Counted from the first letter of the stretch, positions 17,634 through 27,668 are shown. The stretch is 64,000 bases of DNA from Aeromicrobium flavum (GCF_007992115.1 NZ_BJZQ01000015.1:1-64000); one strand, 5' to 3'. Made by a program: numbers and translations. The notes: generated by a model from the letters alone, not told the origin.

Positions 17634-17878
17634 TCCGCACCGGCGGCTTCGCCGGGCTGCGCCGCCAGTGGGAGGTCGAGGCCACCTCCGAGGACGAGGC
17701 GCAGGCCTGGTGGCCGCTGGTGGAGGCCTGCCCGTGGGACGCCACGCCCGCCGACAACCATCCCGACGGCTTCGTCTACGAGGTGCAGGCCAACGATCGC
17801 GAGGCCACGCTGCCCGAGCGCCAGGTCGACGGTCCGTGGCGCGAGCTGGTCGACGCGGTCGTCGACAGCGCCTCCTGA
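17594..17878 (+). CDS. emfourin-type inhibitor of the adjacent M4 protease
   Basis: This 94-residue cytoplasmic protein resembles emfourin, the small inhibitor encoded next to protealysin-like proteases. Family features are the opening VVRVIRTGGFAGLRRQW segment and the later DGFVYEVQAN and WRELVDAVVD segments. The ATG at 17594 lies within the protease gene in another frame (40-nt overlap), so its translation is coupled to that of its target. It presumably holds the protease inactive in the producing cell. The start was preferred to an in-frame ATG 18 nt upstream because it begins just before the conserved strand. Inhibition is inferred from family and position. Confidence 0.8.
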   Translation: MDELHQPLLVVRVIRTGGFAGLRRQWEVEATSEDEAQAWWPLVEACPWDATPADNHPDGFVYEVQANDREATLPERQVDGPWRELVDAVVDSAS

Positions 17879-17973
17879 GACGGTGTCGCTCCGCACGGTG
17901 CGACCCGCTGCGATCTGACTAGGCTGGTCCCGGGCAACGGCGCCTGACGACTTCGCCAGCCGAGGGGGGCCCC

Positions 17974-20760
17974 ATGACCGACTCCGAGTTCGACGCAATC
18001 GCCCGGTCCAAGGACGAGGCCCTGCGCCTCGACGTGCGCCGCGTCGGCGACCTGCTGGGCCAGACCCTGCGCCGCCTGGAGGGTGAGCACCTCTACGAAC
18101 AGGTCGAGCTGGTTCGCGCCCAGGGCAAGGTCATCGAGGAGTCCGACGATCCCGACGAGCGACACGAGGCCGCGGCGCGCATCCGGGCGCTGCTGGCCGA
18201 GCTCGACGCCGCCACGGTCGGCAAGCTGGTCCGCGCGTTCAGCGTCTACTTCAACCTCGCCAACGTGGCCGAGCAGGTGGCGCGCGTGCGCGGCATCGAG
18301 TCGCGGCCCGACGGCGAGGGCTGGCTGGCCCGCGCGATCGAGGACATCGTGGCCGAGCAGGGCACCGAGGGCCTGCGCCGGGGGATCGAGCGGATCGACG
18401 TGCGGGCGATCTTCACCGCCCACCCCACCGAGGTCAGCCGCCGCACGATCCTCACCAAGCTGCGCCGGATCGCCGACCTCCTGATCGACTCCGCCCCGCC
18501 CGGCACCCGTCGGCGCACGGCGCAGGACCGCGACCTCGCCCAGCTCATCGACCTGATCTGGCAGACCGACGCGGTGCGCCGCACGCGGCCCACGCCGCTC
18601 GACGAGGCCCGGCACCTGGTCTTCTTCCTGCAGCAGATCCTCGAGGAGGCGCTGCCCGACATCGGCACCGACCTGGCCGACCAGCTGGCCGAGCACGGCA
18701 TCGCCCTCGACCCCGCGGTGCGGCCGCTGTCGTTCGGCACGTGGATCGGCGGCGACCGCGACGGCAACCCCAACGTCACTCCCGAGGTCACGCTCAGCAT
18801 CCTGCAGCTCCAGAACCGGATCGCCACGCGGATCGTCGATGCCAACCTCGACCTGCTGATCCGCGAGCTGTCGTCCTCCAGCGAGCTGGTCGAGGTCAGC
18901 GCCGAGCTGACGACGTCGCTGCAGGCCGACCTCACCGCCCTGCCCGACCTCGACCCGCGGCTGCTCACCGTCAACGCCCTCGAGCCGTACCGGCTCAAGC
19001 TGTCGTGCGCGAAGCTCAAGGTCGCGAACTCGGCGGCCCGCGTCGCGGCCGGCACGCCCCACGTGCCCGGACGCGACTACGCCAACCGGGCCGAGCTCCT
19101 CGCCGACCTGGCCGTCGTCGACCGGTCGCTGCGCGAGCACGGTGGCGAGCTCATCGCCGACCGGATGCTGGCCCGGGCGATCCGCGGCATCTCGTCGGTG
19201 GGCCTGCACCTGGCCACGATGGACATCCGCGAGCACGCCGAGGCCCACCATCACGCGCTCGCGATCCTCTACGACCGGCTGGACGAGTCCGACGCGGCCT
19301 ACGCCGACCTGAGTCGCGAGGACCGCTTCGCCCTGCTGTCGACGGAGCTGTCGCGGCTGAGGCCCCTGTCCGCCGACCCGCCGTCGCTCGACGAGTGGGG
19401 CGAGCGCACCTACGGGGTCTTCACGGCCGTGCGCGAGCTGAAGGAGACGTTCGGCGAGGACGTCATCGAGTCGTACATCGTGTCGATGACCCTCGGCGGC
19501 GACGACCTGCTGGCGCCGGTCGTGCTGGCCCGGCAGGCCGGGCTGGTCGACCTCGTCGGCAGCGAGGGCACGCCGCCGTTCGCCCGACTGGACTTCGTGC
19601 CGCTGCTCGAGACGGTCGACGAGATCCGCCGCGCCGGAGACGTCCTCGACGAGCTGTTGTCCGACGACCACTACCGGACGCTCGTGCGGCTGCGCGGCGA
19701 CCGGCAGGAGGTCATGCTCGGCTACTCCGACTCCAACAAGGCCGGGGGCATCACCACGTCGCAGTGGGAGCTGCATCGCGCCCAGCGGGCGCTGCGCGAC
19801 GTCGCCCAGAAGCACGGGGTCACGCTGCGGCTCTTCCACGGTCGAGGCGGCACCGTCGGCCGCGGCGGCGGCCCCACGTACGACGCGATCCTGGCCCAGC
19901 CCTACGGCGTGCTGACCGGCGACATCAAGTTCACCGAGCAGGGCGAGGTCATCAGCGACAAGTACTCCCTGCCGCGCCTCGGTCACGAGAACCTCGAGCT
20001 CTCGCTGGCGGCGGTCCTCGAGGCCTCGACGCTGCACCTGGAGGCGCGCACGCCTGCCGACGCGATGCAGCAGTGGGACGACACGATGACGCAGGTCAGC
20101 GACGCGGCGTACGCGGCGTACCGCCGGCTGGTCGACGACCCGGGCCTGTTCGAGTACTTCCTGGCCTCGACCCCCGTCGACCAGCTCGGCGACCTCAACA
20201 TCGGCTCGCGGCCGTCGCGTCGTCCCGAGACCGGGGGCGGGATCGACGGGCTGCGGGCGATCCCGTGGGTGTTCGGCTGGACCCAGAGCCGTCAGATCGT
20301 GCCGGGCTGGTTCGGTGTCGGCAGCGGCCTGCGGGCCGCGCGCCTCGCCGGTCAGGAGAAGGTGCTGGCCGAGATGCTCGACCAGTGGCACTTCTTCCGC
20401 ACGTTCATCTCCAACGTCGAGATGACGCTGGCCAAGACCGACCTCGACGTCGCGGGCCACTACGTCGACACGCTCGTGCCGCCCGGGCTGCGCCCGATCT
20501 TCGACATCATCCGGGCCGAGCACTCCGTCACCGTCGAGGAGGTCCTGCGGATCACCGGTGAGCGGCACGTGCTCGACGACCAGCCGGCCCTGCGCCGCAC
20601 GCTCGAGGTGCGCGACGCCTACCTGCAGCCGATCTCGTTCGCCCAGGTCGACCTGCTGGCTCGTTACCGCGAGGACCCCGACGCGGTCGACGAGGACATG
20701 CGGGCCGCGCTGCTGCAGACGGTCAACGGCATCGCCAACGGGCTGCGGAACACCGGATGA
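17974..20760 (+). CDS. ppc: phosphoenolpyruvate carboxylase
   Basis: This 928-residue enzyme carboxylates PEP to oxaloacetate, replenishing the TCA cycle. Family motifs are present in order: [13 protein letters not shown] with the catalytic histidine, [34 protein letters not shown] with the lysine, [15 protein letters not shown] with the essential arginines, and the C-terminal ANGLRNTG. Length matches the usual 880-970. The gene has a normal leader: TAGGCT at 17920-17925 and a GAGGGGGG ribosome site before the ATG. Flanking genes are unrelated, so it is probably monocistronic. Confidence 0.98.
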   Translation: MTDSEFDAIARSKDEALRLDVRRVGDLLGQTLRRLEGEHLYEQVELVRAQGKVIEESDDPDERHEAAARIRALLAELDAATVGKLVRAFSVYFNLANVAEQVARVRGIESRPDGEGWLARAIEDIVAEQGTEGLRRGIERIDVRAIFTAHPTEVSRRTILTKLRRIADLLIDSAPPGTRRRTAQDRDLAQLIDLIWQTDAVRRTRPTPLDEARHLVFFLQQILEEALPDIGTDLADQLAEHGIALDPAVRPLSFGTWIGGDRDGNPNVTPEVTLSILQLQNRIATRIVDANLDLLIRELSSSSELVEVSAELTTSLQADLTALPDLDPRLLTVNALEPYRLKLSCAKLKVANSAARVAAGTPHVPGRDYANRAELLADLAVVDRSLREHGGELIADRMLARAIRGISSVGLHLATMDIREHAEAHHHALAILYDRLDESDAAYADLSREDRFALLSTELSRLRPLSADPPSLDEWGERTYGVFTAVRELKETFGEDVIESYIVSMTLGGDDLLAPVVLARQAGLVDLVGSEGTPPFARLDFVPLLETVDEIRRAGDVLDELLSDDHYRTLVRLRGDRQEVMLGYSDSNKAGGITTSQWELHRAQRALRDVAQKHGVTLRLFHGRGGTVGRGGGPTYDAILAQPYGVLTGDIKFTEQGEVISDKYSLPRLGHENLELSLAAVLEASTLHLEARTPADAMQQWDDTMTQVSDAAYAAYRRLVDDPGLFEYFLASTPVDQLGDLNIGSRPSRRPETGGGIDGLRAIPWVFGWTQSRQIVPGWFGVGSGLRAARLAGQEKVLAEMLDQWHFFRTFISNVEMTLAKTDLDVAGHYVDTLVPPGLRPIFDIIRAEHSVTVEEVLRITGERHVLDDQPALRRTLEVRDAYLQPISFAQVDLLARYREDPDAVDEDMRAALLQTVNGIANGLRNTG

Positions 20761-20837
20761 GCCGCCCGGACGCCCGGCGGCCCGAAGCTCTTTTGCCCTA
20801 CGATGGTGGCCGTTCGTCCGGAATGCGAGGGGGCACC

Positions 20838-21380
20838 ATGTCGGATCGACCCGTGCGGTGGAGGAGCGTCGTGCCGACGCTGCTCCTCGCGGTGACGCTC
20901 GCCGCATGTGGCGGTGGAGACGACCCCGAGCTGCCCGAGGGCGCCGCGTCCGCCGCGCCGTCCGTCGACGCGGACGGCTACACGGCCGAGCAGCGTGAGG
21001 CGATCGACCGGGTCGACGCGTTCCTGGCCGCGGCGTACGGTCGCGGCACCCAGTCGATCGCAGAGACGTCGAAGGGCCTGGTCACCGACGAGTACCGCGC
21101 CGAGCTGATCAAGAGCAACAAGGCGCAGATCGAGGATCCCGGCCTGAAGTGGCTGGGTCCGTACAGCTTCACGGCGTCCGAGGTCGAGGTCGGCGACGAC
21201 CGGGCATCGGTCACCGGCTGCCTCGACCTGACATCGATGTTCCTGGTGCCGCGCGGCGACAAGGCGGCCGGTCCGGGCTCGACCAACGTCGGCCAGGTCC
21301 TCCCGGCCACCTACCTGTTCGAGAGGTCCGGCGACGCCTGGCTGCTGAGCGGTTACGACGACGGGGAGACATCATGCTGA
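20838..21380 (+). CDS. hypothetical lipoprotein
   Basis: This 180-residue protein has a lipoprotein signal: basic MSDRPVRWR, a hydrophobic core and a lipobox VTLAAC, then a Gly/Asp-rich tether. The mature part (about 45-180) contains YTAEQREAIDRVDAFLAAAYG and a beta-rich C-terminal half with VTGCLDLTSMFL, resembling small NTF2/SnoaL-like actinobacterial lipoproteins. No family is certain. The ATG at 20838 is preceded by GAGGGGG at good spacing; an in-frame start further upstream would place the signal far from the N-terminus. Its stop overlaps the next gene by 7 nt, so both envelope proteins are co-expressed. Confidence 0.7.
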   Translation: MSDRPVRWRSVVPTLLLAVTLAACGGGDDPELPEGAASAAPSVDADGYTAEQREAIDRVDAFLAAAYGRGTQSIAETSKGLVTDEYRAELIKSNKAQIEDPGLKWLGPYSFTASEVEVGDDRASVTGCLDLTSMFLVPRGDKAAGPGSTNVGQVLPATYLFERSGDAWLLSGYDDGETSC

Positions 21381-22318
21381 ACCGGGTGCGGCGCGTGATG
21401 ATCGCGCTGGTGGTGTCGGTGCTCACCTGCGCCGGCACCCTCATCGCGTTGTCGCTGGCCGCGAGTCCGGCGTCGGCGGCGCCGTCGTGCGTCCCGCCGG
21501 CCGTCATCAAGTGGATCGGCGTCAGCGAGTACGAGTGCGTCATCCCGGCCCCTGAGCCCTCGCCGGGCACGACGAACCCCGGCGGTGAGAACCCGGGCTC
21601 GCCGCAGCCGACCTGCGATCTCCCGGCCGCCCCGGCCCCCACCAGCCTCGGCGACCATGTCCTGGAGGGTCCGTACTGCCAGGGCACGCGCTTCTGTGTC
21701 ACCACCGATCTGGTCGTGCCCCTCGCCCTGCCCGACGGCGAGCCGCCGAACGAGGACTCCGAGGCCCGGTACCGCTGGTGCTCCAGCGGTGGCACCTACC
21801 AGCTGGAGGAGAGCTGGTGGACCGGCGAGGAGGAGCCGCCCTCCCTGCTCGAGCGGGCGCTCTCGGCGATCGGTCAGATCAACCTGGCCACACCGACCCT
21901 GAACACGAGCCCCACGGGCCGGACGCTGGTCAGCCTCGACACGTGGTTCTGGGCGGCGGGCGCGTCGCCGTCGGCCACCGGGTCGGCGTTCGACCTCGTC
22001 GCCACCGCCACCTTCAGCTCGATGACCGTCGATCCGGGCGACGGCTCGGGCACGATCTCGTGCCCGCTGACCACGACCCGCGCGGCGGCCGAGAGCGACT
22101 GCAGTCACGCCTACCGCCGGATGTCGTCCGGGGGCACCGCCACGGTGGGTGGGCGCCCGGCCTACAGCGCCTCGGTCCGGCTCGTGTACGACCTGAGCTT
22201 CACGGTCGGCGGCAACGCGATCGTGGTGCCCGGCGCCCCCGCCACCCTGGAGGCGCCCCTCGACTCCGCGGCCATCCGCGTCGACGAGGTGCAGTCGATC
22301 GTCACCGACGTCGACTGA
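21374..22318 (+). CDS. hypothetical secreted protein with a PKD-like C-terminal region
   Basis: This 314-residue protein has a signal peptide (basic MLNRVRR, hydrophobic 9-30, cleavage near ASPASAAP). A Pro/Gly/Ser linker follows (about 55-75). The middle domain carries about six cysteines in total, probably disulfide-bonded outside the cell. The C-terminal region has a PKD-like signature (VDPGDGSGT followed by CSHAYRR). Similar proteins occur next to lipoproteins in related actinobacteria but are uncharacterised. The ATG overlaps the end of the upstream lipoprotein gene. Only 8 nt separate its stop from the convergent ligase gene, so no terminator is visible. Confidence 0.7.
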   Translation: MLNRVRRVMIALVVSVLTCAGTLIALSLAASPASAAPSCVPPAVIKWIGVSEYECVIPAPEPSPGTTNPGGENPGSPQPTCDLPAAPAPTSLGDHVLEGPYCQGTRFCVTTDLVVPLALPDGEPPNEDSEARYRWCSSGGTYQLEESWWTGEEEPPSLLERALSAIGQINLATPTLNTSPTGRTLVSLDTWFWAAGASPSATGSAFDLVATATFSSMTVDPGDGSGTISCPLTTTRAAAESDCSHAYRRMSSGGTATVGGRPAYSASVRLVYDLSFTVGGNAIVVPGAPATLEAPLDSAAIRVDEVQSIVTDVD

Positions 22319-22326
22319 CCGCCGCG

Positions 22327-23850
22327 TCAGTTGACCTGGCGGTCGCGACCCTCCCAGTACTCGGCGCGCAGCTTGAACTTCTGCAGCTTGCCGGTGGCCG
22401 TGCGCGCCAACTCCTCGCGGAACTCGACGCGCTTGGGCACCTTGTAGCCGGCGAGGCGCTCGCGGACGTGGCCGCGCAGGTCCTCCTCCGTGACGTCGCC
22501 GTCCACGACCACGAGGGCCATGACGAGCTCGCCCCACTTGTCGTCAGGGACGCCGATCACCGCGACCTCGCGCACCGCCGGGTGCGAGGCCAGCACGTCC
22601 TCGACCTCGATCGACGACACGTTCTCGCCGCCGGAGACGATGACGTCCTTCTTGCGGTCGGCGATCGTGACGTAGCCGTCCTCGTACGTGCCGCCGTCGC
22701 CGGTGTGGAACCAGCCGTCGGCCAGCGCCTCCTGCGTGGCCTCGGGGTTCTCCCAGTACGACTCGAGGACGGTGTTGCTGCGGGCCAGGATCTCGCCCTT
22801 GTCGTCGACCATGATCCGCGTGCCGATCGTGGGCGCGCCGGCGCGCGAGAGCAGGCGGGCCTGCTCCTGCGGCTCGTACTCCTCCCACTCCTCGCGCATG
22901 CGGCTCATCGTCAGCAGCGGCGAGGTCTCGGTGAGGCCGTAGATCTGGATGAACTCCCAGCCGAGCTCCTCGCGGACGCGCTGGATGGTGCGCGTGGGCG
23001 GCGGGGCGCCCGCGACGATGCAGCGCACGCGGTCGCGCCCGGTGTCGCCGGTCCAGTCGGCGAGTGCGTCGAGGGTGGCGGTGAGCACCGCCGGCGCGCA
23101 GGCCAGCACGGTGACGCCGTGCTCCTCGATGCGCCGCAGGATCTCGGTACCGTCGATCTGGCGGATCACGACCTGCTTGGCGCCCACGCCGGTGGTCGCG
23201 TAGATCAGGCCCCAGCCGTCGCAGTGGAACATCGGCAGCGTGTGCAGGTAGACGTCGCGGTCGGTCAGCGTGGCGTGCCAGCCGAACGTCGTGGCGTTGA
23301 CCCAGCGGGCGCGGTGCGTCTGCTGGACGCCCTTGGGACGGGCCGTGGTGCCGGACGTGTAGTTGATCGTCGCGGTCGCGTTCTCGTCGGGCTCCCACGC
23401 GGCCGGCTCGCCCCGCGACGCCCAGATCCTGTCGTCGTCGCGGCCGAGGACGAAGACGTGCTTCGCGGCCGAGCAGGCCTCGGCGAGGTGCTCCAGCTCC
23501 GGGTCGAGCATGACGACCTCGGCCCCACAGTGCTCGACGATGTACTGGATCTCGGCGGGGGCGAGCCGGAAGTTCACCGGCACGAAGATGCGGCCCCAGT
23601 TGGCGACGCCGTAGAACGAGGCGAGCAGCCGGGCCGCGTTGTGCGACACCATCGCCACGCGAGCGCCCTGCGGCACGCCGAGCTCGTCGAGCGTGGCCGC
23701 CTGGCTGCGTGCCTTCGCGTACAGCTGGGCGTACGTGACCTCGCCCCACGAGTCCGCCACCTGGTTCGGCTCGTCGACCACGGCGACGCGGTCGGGGTAG
23801 ACGGTGCGGGCGCGGTCGAGGAAGTCGCGCAGGGTCAGCGGGACGATCAT
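22327..23850 (-). CDS. AMP-dependent acyl-CoA synthetase (fatty-acid/carboxylate-CoA ligase)
   Basis: This 507-residue adenylate-forming enzyme activates a carboxylic acid to its CoA ester. Motifs include INYTSGTTARPKGVQQTH (P-loop), IYGLTETSP (A5), GWFHTGDGG (A7), ADRKKDVIVSGGENVSS (hinge, A8) and the catalytic lysine in ARTATGKLQKF. The ATG at 23850 has a GGAGG ribosome site 4 nt upstream and begins with the family-typical PLTLRDFLDRA. An in-frame GTG at 23892 would add 14 residues. A possible -10 (GACAAT) lies just before that GTG, so the longer form cannot be excluded. It resembles medium-chain fatty-acid-CoA ligases; exact substrate is unknown. Confidence 0.9.
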   Translation of the reverse strand: MIVPLTLRDFLDRARTVYPDRVAVVDEPNQVADSWGEVTYAQLYAKARSQAATLDELGVPQGARVAMVSHNAARLLASFYGVANWGRIFVPVNFRLAPAEIQYIVEHCGAEVVMLDPELEHLAEACSAAKHVFVLGRDDDRIWASRGEPAAWEPDENATATINYTSGTTARPKGVQQTHRARWVNATTFGWHATLTDRDVYLHTLPMFHCDGWGLIYATTGVGAKQVVIRQIDGTEILRRIEEHGVTVLACAPAVLTATLDALADWTGDTGRDRVRCIVAGAPPPTRTIQRVREELGWEFIQIYGLTETSPLLTMSRMREEWEEYEPQEQARLLSRAGAPTIGTRIMVDDKGEILARSNTVLESYWENPEATQEALADGWFHTGDGGTYEDGYVTIADRKKDVIVSGGENVSSIEVEDVLASHPAVREVAVIGVPDDKWGELVMALVVVDGDVTEEDLRGHVRERLAGYKVPKRVEFREELARTATGKLQKFKLRAEYWEGRDRQVN

Positions 23851-23993
23851 GGGGCCTCCGGCGTGCGGTGTCGCGGTGAGCGTGTGGGTCACGTCACGGT
23901 GCCATTGTCGCGACTCGGCGGTGCCGCGCGCACCTCGGGGCGTCGTGGATCGGTGAGCGGTCGGCGCCTCCCGGCGAACGGCATACTGGCCTC

Positions 23994-24815
23994 GTGCACA
24001 CCCTCGACGGCGGACTCTCGAACGTGCTCGAGGCGCGCGGCAACGACCTGTCCGGCGGCGAGTGGACCGCCCGGGTGCTGCGTACCTCGCCGGACGAGAT
24101 CGTGGCGGTGCACCGCGAGTACTTCGCCGCCGGCGCCGACGTGGCCACCACCGCCAGCTACCAGACCCGCGACGCCGGGCTGATCCGTCTGAGCGTCGAG
24201 CTCGCCCGTGAGGCCACCGACCGGGTCGAGGGCCGCCTCGTCGCCGGATCGATCGGTCCGTTCGGGGCGCTCCTGGCGGACGGGTCGGAGTACCGCGGCC
24301 GCTACGGGCTGACTGCAGCCGAGCTCGAGCGCGTCCACCGCCCGCGGATCGAGGCCCTCGTGGCGGCGGGTGCCGACCTGCTCGCGGTCGAGACGGTGCC
24401 CGACACCGACGAGGCGGAGGTGCTCGTGCGGCTGCTGGCCGAGTACGGGCACCCGGCCTGGCTGTCGTACTCGATCGACGGCGACCGTACGTGTGCGGGC
24501 CAGCGACTGGAGGACGCCTTCGCGATCCCCGCCGAGGTCGACTGCATCGTCGGGGTCGGCGTCAACTGCTGCGCGCCGGCCGACGTCCTGCCCGCGCTGC
24601 GGAAGGTCGCGGCCACCGGCAAGCCCGGCGTCGCCTACCCGAACGCCGGCGAGGTGTGGGACGCCGAGGCCCAGCAGTGGCTGGGCACCGGCACGTACGA
24701 CGTGGGGCTCGTGCCGCGCTGGGTCGAGGCCGGCGCCGCGTGGGTGGGCGGCTGCTGCCGGGTGGGCCCGGACGCGATCGCCCGGGTGGCCGCCGTCAGT
24801 GGTGGGCGCTCATGA
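23994..24815 (+). CDS. mmuM: homocysteine S-methyltransferase
   Basis: This 273-residue cobalamin-independent enzyme transfers a methyl group, usually from S-methylmethionine, to homocysteine. The barrel starts with TLDGGLSNVLEARG. Zinc ligands are the cysteine in GVNCCAPADVL and the vicinal pair in GGCCRVGPD. ETVPDTDEAEVLVRLL is also typical. Length is close to the family norm of about 300. The GTG is placed 6 nt behind CATACT, which fits a leaderless start. Its 3' end overlaps the convergent aldehyde dehydrogenase by 20 nt. Confidence 0.9.
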   Translation: MHTLDGGLSNVLEARGNDLSGGEWTARVLRTSPDEIVAVHREYFAAGADVATTASYQTRDAGLIRLSVELAREATDRVEGRLVAGSIGPFGALLADGSEYRGRYGLTAAELERVHRPRIEALVAAGADLLAVETVPDTDEAEVLVRLLAEYGHPAWLSYSIDGDRTCAGQRLEDAFAIPAEVDCIVGVGVNCCAPADVLPALRKVAATGKPGVAYPNAGEVWDAEAQQWLGTGTYDVGLVPRWVEAGAAWVGGCCRVGPDAIARVAAVSGGRS

Positions 24816-26223
24816 CGTGCTTGACGCGGGTGTAGTCCTCGTACCCGTAGACCGAGAGGTCCTTGCCGTACCCGGAGCTCTTGAACCCGCCGTGCGGCAT
24901 CTCGGAGATGAACGGGATGTGCGCGTTGATCCACACGCAGCCGAAGTCGAGCCCGCGGCTGAACCGCTCGGCGGTGCCGTGGTCGCGGGTCCAGACGCTC
25001 GCGGCCAGGGCGTAGTCGACGCCGTTGGCCCAGTGCAGCGCCTGCTCGGCGTCGCCGAACGCCTGCACGGTCAGGACCGGGCCGAAGATCTCCTCCTGGA
25101 CGACCGCGTCGTCCTGCCGGACGCCGGTGATGATCGTGGGAGCGACGAAGAAGCCGCGGTCGCCGACCTGCGTGCCGCCCGTCACGACCTCCGCGTGCGA
25201 CGGCACCCGCTCGAGGTGGCTCATCACCTTCGCGAAGTGGGCGGCGTTGTTGAGCGGCCCGTACTCGGCCTCCTCGTCCGACGGAGGCCCGGGCCGGGCG
25301 TCGGCGCACTTCTCGACCAGGAGGGCGACGAACGCGTCGTGGACGCTCTCGTGCACGATCACGCGGGTGGCCGCGGTGCAGTCCTGGCCGGCGTTGAACG
25401 TCGCCGCCTCGACGATCCCCGCGGCGGCCGCTGCCAGGTCGGCATCGGGGAACACGACCGCGGGGGCCTTGCCGCCCAGCTCGAGGTGGACGCGGGTGAG
25501 CCGCTTCGCCGCGGACGCGGCGACCGACTTCCCGGCGCGCACCGAGCCGGTGATGGCGACCAGTCCGGGGGTCGGGTGCTCGACGAGGTACTGGCCGGTG
25601 GTGGCGTCGCCGTTGACGACGTTCACGACACCTCGCGGGAGGATCTCGTTGACGATCTCGGCCAGCAGGACGGTCGAGCGGGGCGTCGTGTCGCTCGGCT
25701 TGAGCACGAGGGTGTTGCCGGCCGCGATGGCCGGTGCGATCTTCCACCCGGCCATCGCCAGCGGATAGTTCCACGGCGTCACCTGGCCGACGACGCCGAT
25801 CGGCTCACGGCGGATCGTGGAGGAGAAGCCCTCGAGGAACTCGCCCTGGGCCAGGCCCTGCGGTGCGCGGGCGATCCCGGCGAAGTAGCGGATCTGGTCG
25901 GCGGCCTGCTCGACCTCCTCGCTGCGGACGTAGCGGCGAGGCTGGCCGGTGTCGCGGCACTGGGCCGCGACCAGGTCGTCACCGCGCTCGAGGATCGCGT
26001 CCGCGACCGCGAGCATCAGCTCCTGCCGCCCGCGCGGCGTGGTCGCCGCCCACCCCGGGAAGGCCCGCTCGGCCGCCGCGTACGCCGCGTCGACCTCCGA
26101 GGTCGGCGAGATGGGCGAGGTGCCGTCGGGCTCGCCGGTGGTGGGGTCGACCAGGTCGATGAAGCGGTCGGCCGACGAGGCGAACGACTCGCCGTCGATG
26201 ACGTTGTGCACGGGCTCGGTCAC
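24796..26223 (-). CDS. aldehyde dehydrogenase, gamma-aminobutyraldehyde dehydrogenase-like
   Basis: This 475-residue NAD(P)-dependent enzyme probably oxidises aminoaldehydes formed in polyamine breakdown, for example 4-aminobutyraldehyde to GABA. Motifs include TPWNYPLAMAGWKIAPAIAAGNT (cofactor site), ITGSVRAGK, the glutamate in LELGGKAP and the catalytic cysteine in FNAGQDCTAATRV. The GTG at 26223 has an AGGAG ribosome site 5 nt upstream and gives the usual length. The alternative ATG at 26259 overlaps the upstream oxidase stop but has no ribosome site. It follows the FAD oxidase in a leftward operon. Substrate is inferred from the neighbouring aminotransferase and spermidine/putrescine-type transporter. 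Confidence 0.88.
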   Translation of the reverse strand: MTEPVHNVIDGESFASSADRFIDLVDPTTGEPDGTSPISPTSEVDAAYAAAERAFPGWAATTPRGRQELMLAVADAILERGDDLVAAQCRDTGQPRRYVRSEEVEQAADQIRYFAGIARAPQGLAQGEFLEGFSSTIRREPIGVVGQVTPWNYPLAMAGWKIAPAIAAGNTLVLKPSDTTPRSTVLLAEIVNEILPRGVVNVVNGDATTGQYLVEHPTPGLVAITGSVRAGKSVAASAAKRLTRVHLELGGKAPAVVFPDADLAAAAAGIVEAATFNAGQDCTAATRVIVHESVHDAFVALLVEKCADARPGPPSDEEAEYGPLNNAAHFAKVMSHLERVPSHAEVVTGGTQVGDRGFFVAPTIITGVRQDDAVVQEEIFGPVLTVQAFGDAEQALHWANGVDYALAASVWTRDHGTAERFSRGLDFGCVWINAHIPFISEMPHGGFKSSGYGKDLSVYGYEDYTRVKHVMSAHH

Positions 26224-26255
26224 GGTGGCTCCTGGGACGGGGGCGGGGGAGGGGC

Positions 26256-27668
26256 TCATGAGTCGAAGCCGAGCCCGACGGCGTCGAGCGCGCGGATCAC
26301 GGGTCCGCGACGTCCCTGGCGGTGGTCGGCGCGGTCGAGTCCGCGACGCATCACCTGGACGCCGGCGGACAGGACGGGCTCGGGTGGGAACGGGATCGGC
26401 TTCCTGCGGACCATCGTCAGCTGCGTGCGCTCGGTCTGCAGCCCGGCGAGCCGGTCGAGCATGACCTCGGCCGCGAACCGGGTGGCACCGACGCCGAGGC
26501 CCGTGAACCCGGCGGCGTAGGCGATCCGACCGCGGCGGGCCAGGCCGTGGAAGGCGACGAACTGGGTGCACGTGTCGATCGCCCCGGCCCAGGCGTGGCT
26601 GAACCGGACGTCCTCCAGCTGGGGGAACGTCGCGAGGAAGTGCGACGCCAGCGTGCGGAACGACGCCGGCCGGTCCTCGTACTCCGGGCGGACGCGTCGG
26701 CCGAAGTGGTAGATCGCGTCGTACCCGCCGTAGAGGATCCGACCGTCCCGGGTCGGGCGCGAGTAGTGGAACTGGTTCGCCAGGTCGCCGAGACCCTGAC
26801 GGTGCGTCCACCCGATCGAGGCCCGCTGCTCCGCGGTCAGCGGCTCGGTCATCAGCACGTAGTCGTACACCGGGATGGTCAGGTGCCGCGCCCGGGCGAG
26901 CAGGGCGGGGAAGACGTTGGTCGCGAGCGCGACCTGGCGGGCCGTGATCGTGCCGCGCGCGGTACGCAGCGTCACGGGACCGGTGCGGGGGACGTCGAGG
27001 TCCTCGACCCGGGTGTGCTCGACGATCCGGACGCCGGCCTCGGCGGCGGCGCGGGCCAGCTCGCGGGCGAGCTTCGCCGGGTGGACGAGCGCGGAGCTGT
27101 GCTCCTCCCACACCCCGCCGAGGAAGAGCGGACTGTCGATCTCGGCGCGCACCTCGTCGGCGGAGAGCCGCCGGCCGTCCATCTCGTCGAGCCACGCCAG
27201 CTGGTGCTCGTCGACGGCGACGGACAGTTCGCCGGTGCGCTCGAACTCGACGTCGAGGTCGCGGACGTCGGCCTCGAACGCGTCGAGGTTCTCGCGGCCC
27301 AGCCGGTCGAGGAGGTCGTACTCGTCGGGCCACCGGTCGCGGCCGTTGGTCTCGCCGTGCGTGAGGCTGGCCTCGCAGAACCCGCCGTTGCGGCCCGAGG
27401 CCGCCCAGCCGATCGTCTCGGCCTCGACCAGCAGCACGTCGCGGTCCGGGTCGCGGCGCTTCGCCAGCAGGGCGGTCCAGAGGCCGCAGTAGCCGCCGCC
27501 GACCACGACCAGGTCGGCCGAGGCCGAGGCGGTCAGGGCGGGCCAGGCGGCGCCGGGGGCGTCCTCGAGCCAGAACACGGCCTTGCGGGTGTCGCGCAGC
27601 GCCGCGTCGACGAGGGAGGCGGCCGGGGCGCTCCTCTCGTAGGCGGTGCTGCGGGTCGGGGACGTCAC
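26256..27668 (-). CDS. FAD-dependent amine oxidoreductase, PuuB-like (DAO fold)
   Basis: This 470-residue enzyme carries an FAD motif (ADLVVVGGGYCGLWTALLA) followed by the IGWAASGRNGGF signature of gamma-glutamylputrescine oxidase and related DAO-fold enzymes. The C-terminal FAD segment is IAYAAGFTGLGVGATRFAAEV. It would deaminate a polyamine or its derivative to an aldehyde for the downstream dehydrogenase. I chose the GTG at 27668 because the upstream in-frame extension runs through the regulatory region and a CACACT box precedes this GTG by 7 nt; other starts are possible. It is divergent from the aminotransferase and has a paralogue at 33751. Confidence 0.85.
   Translation of the reverse strand: MTSPTRSTAYERSAPAASLVDAALRDTRKAVFWLEDAPGAAWPALTASASADLVVVGGGYCGLWTALLAKRRDPDRDVLLVEAETIGWAASGRNGGFCEASLTHGETNGRDRWPDEYDLLDRLGRENLDAFEADVRDLDVEFERTGELSVAVDEHQLAWLDEMDGRRLSADEVRAEIDSPLFLGGVWEEHSSALVHPAKLARELARAAAEAGVRIVEHTRVEDLDVPRTGPVTLRTARGTITARQVALATNVFPALLARARHLTIPVYDYVLMTEPLTAEQRASIGWTHRQGLGDLANQFHYSRPTRDGRILYGGYDAIYHFGRRVRPEYEDRPASFRTLASHFLATFPQLEDVRFSHAWAGAIDTCTQFVAFHGLARRGRIAYAAGFTGLGVGATRFAAEVMLDRLAGLQTERTQLTMVRRKPIPFPPEPVLSAGVQVMRRGLDRADHRQGRRGPVIRALDAVGLGFDS

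Noticed and set aside
17776-20907. A 1043-codon frame opposite ppc
   Set aside because: The product is compositionally biased (Arg/Val/Gly/Asp) and lies antisense to an unmistakable PEP carboxylase; long antisense frames are expected in high-GC DNA.
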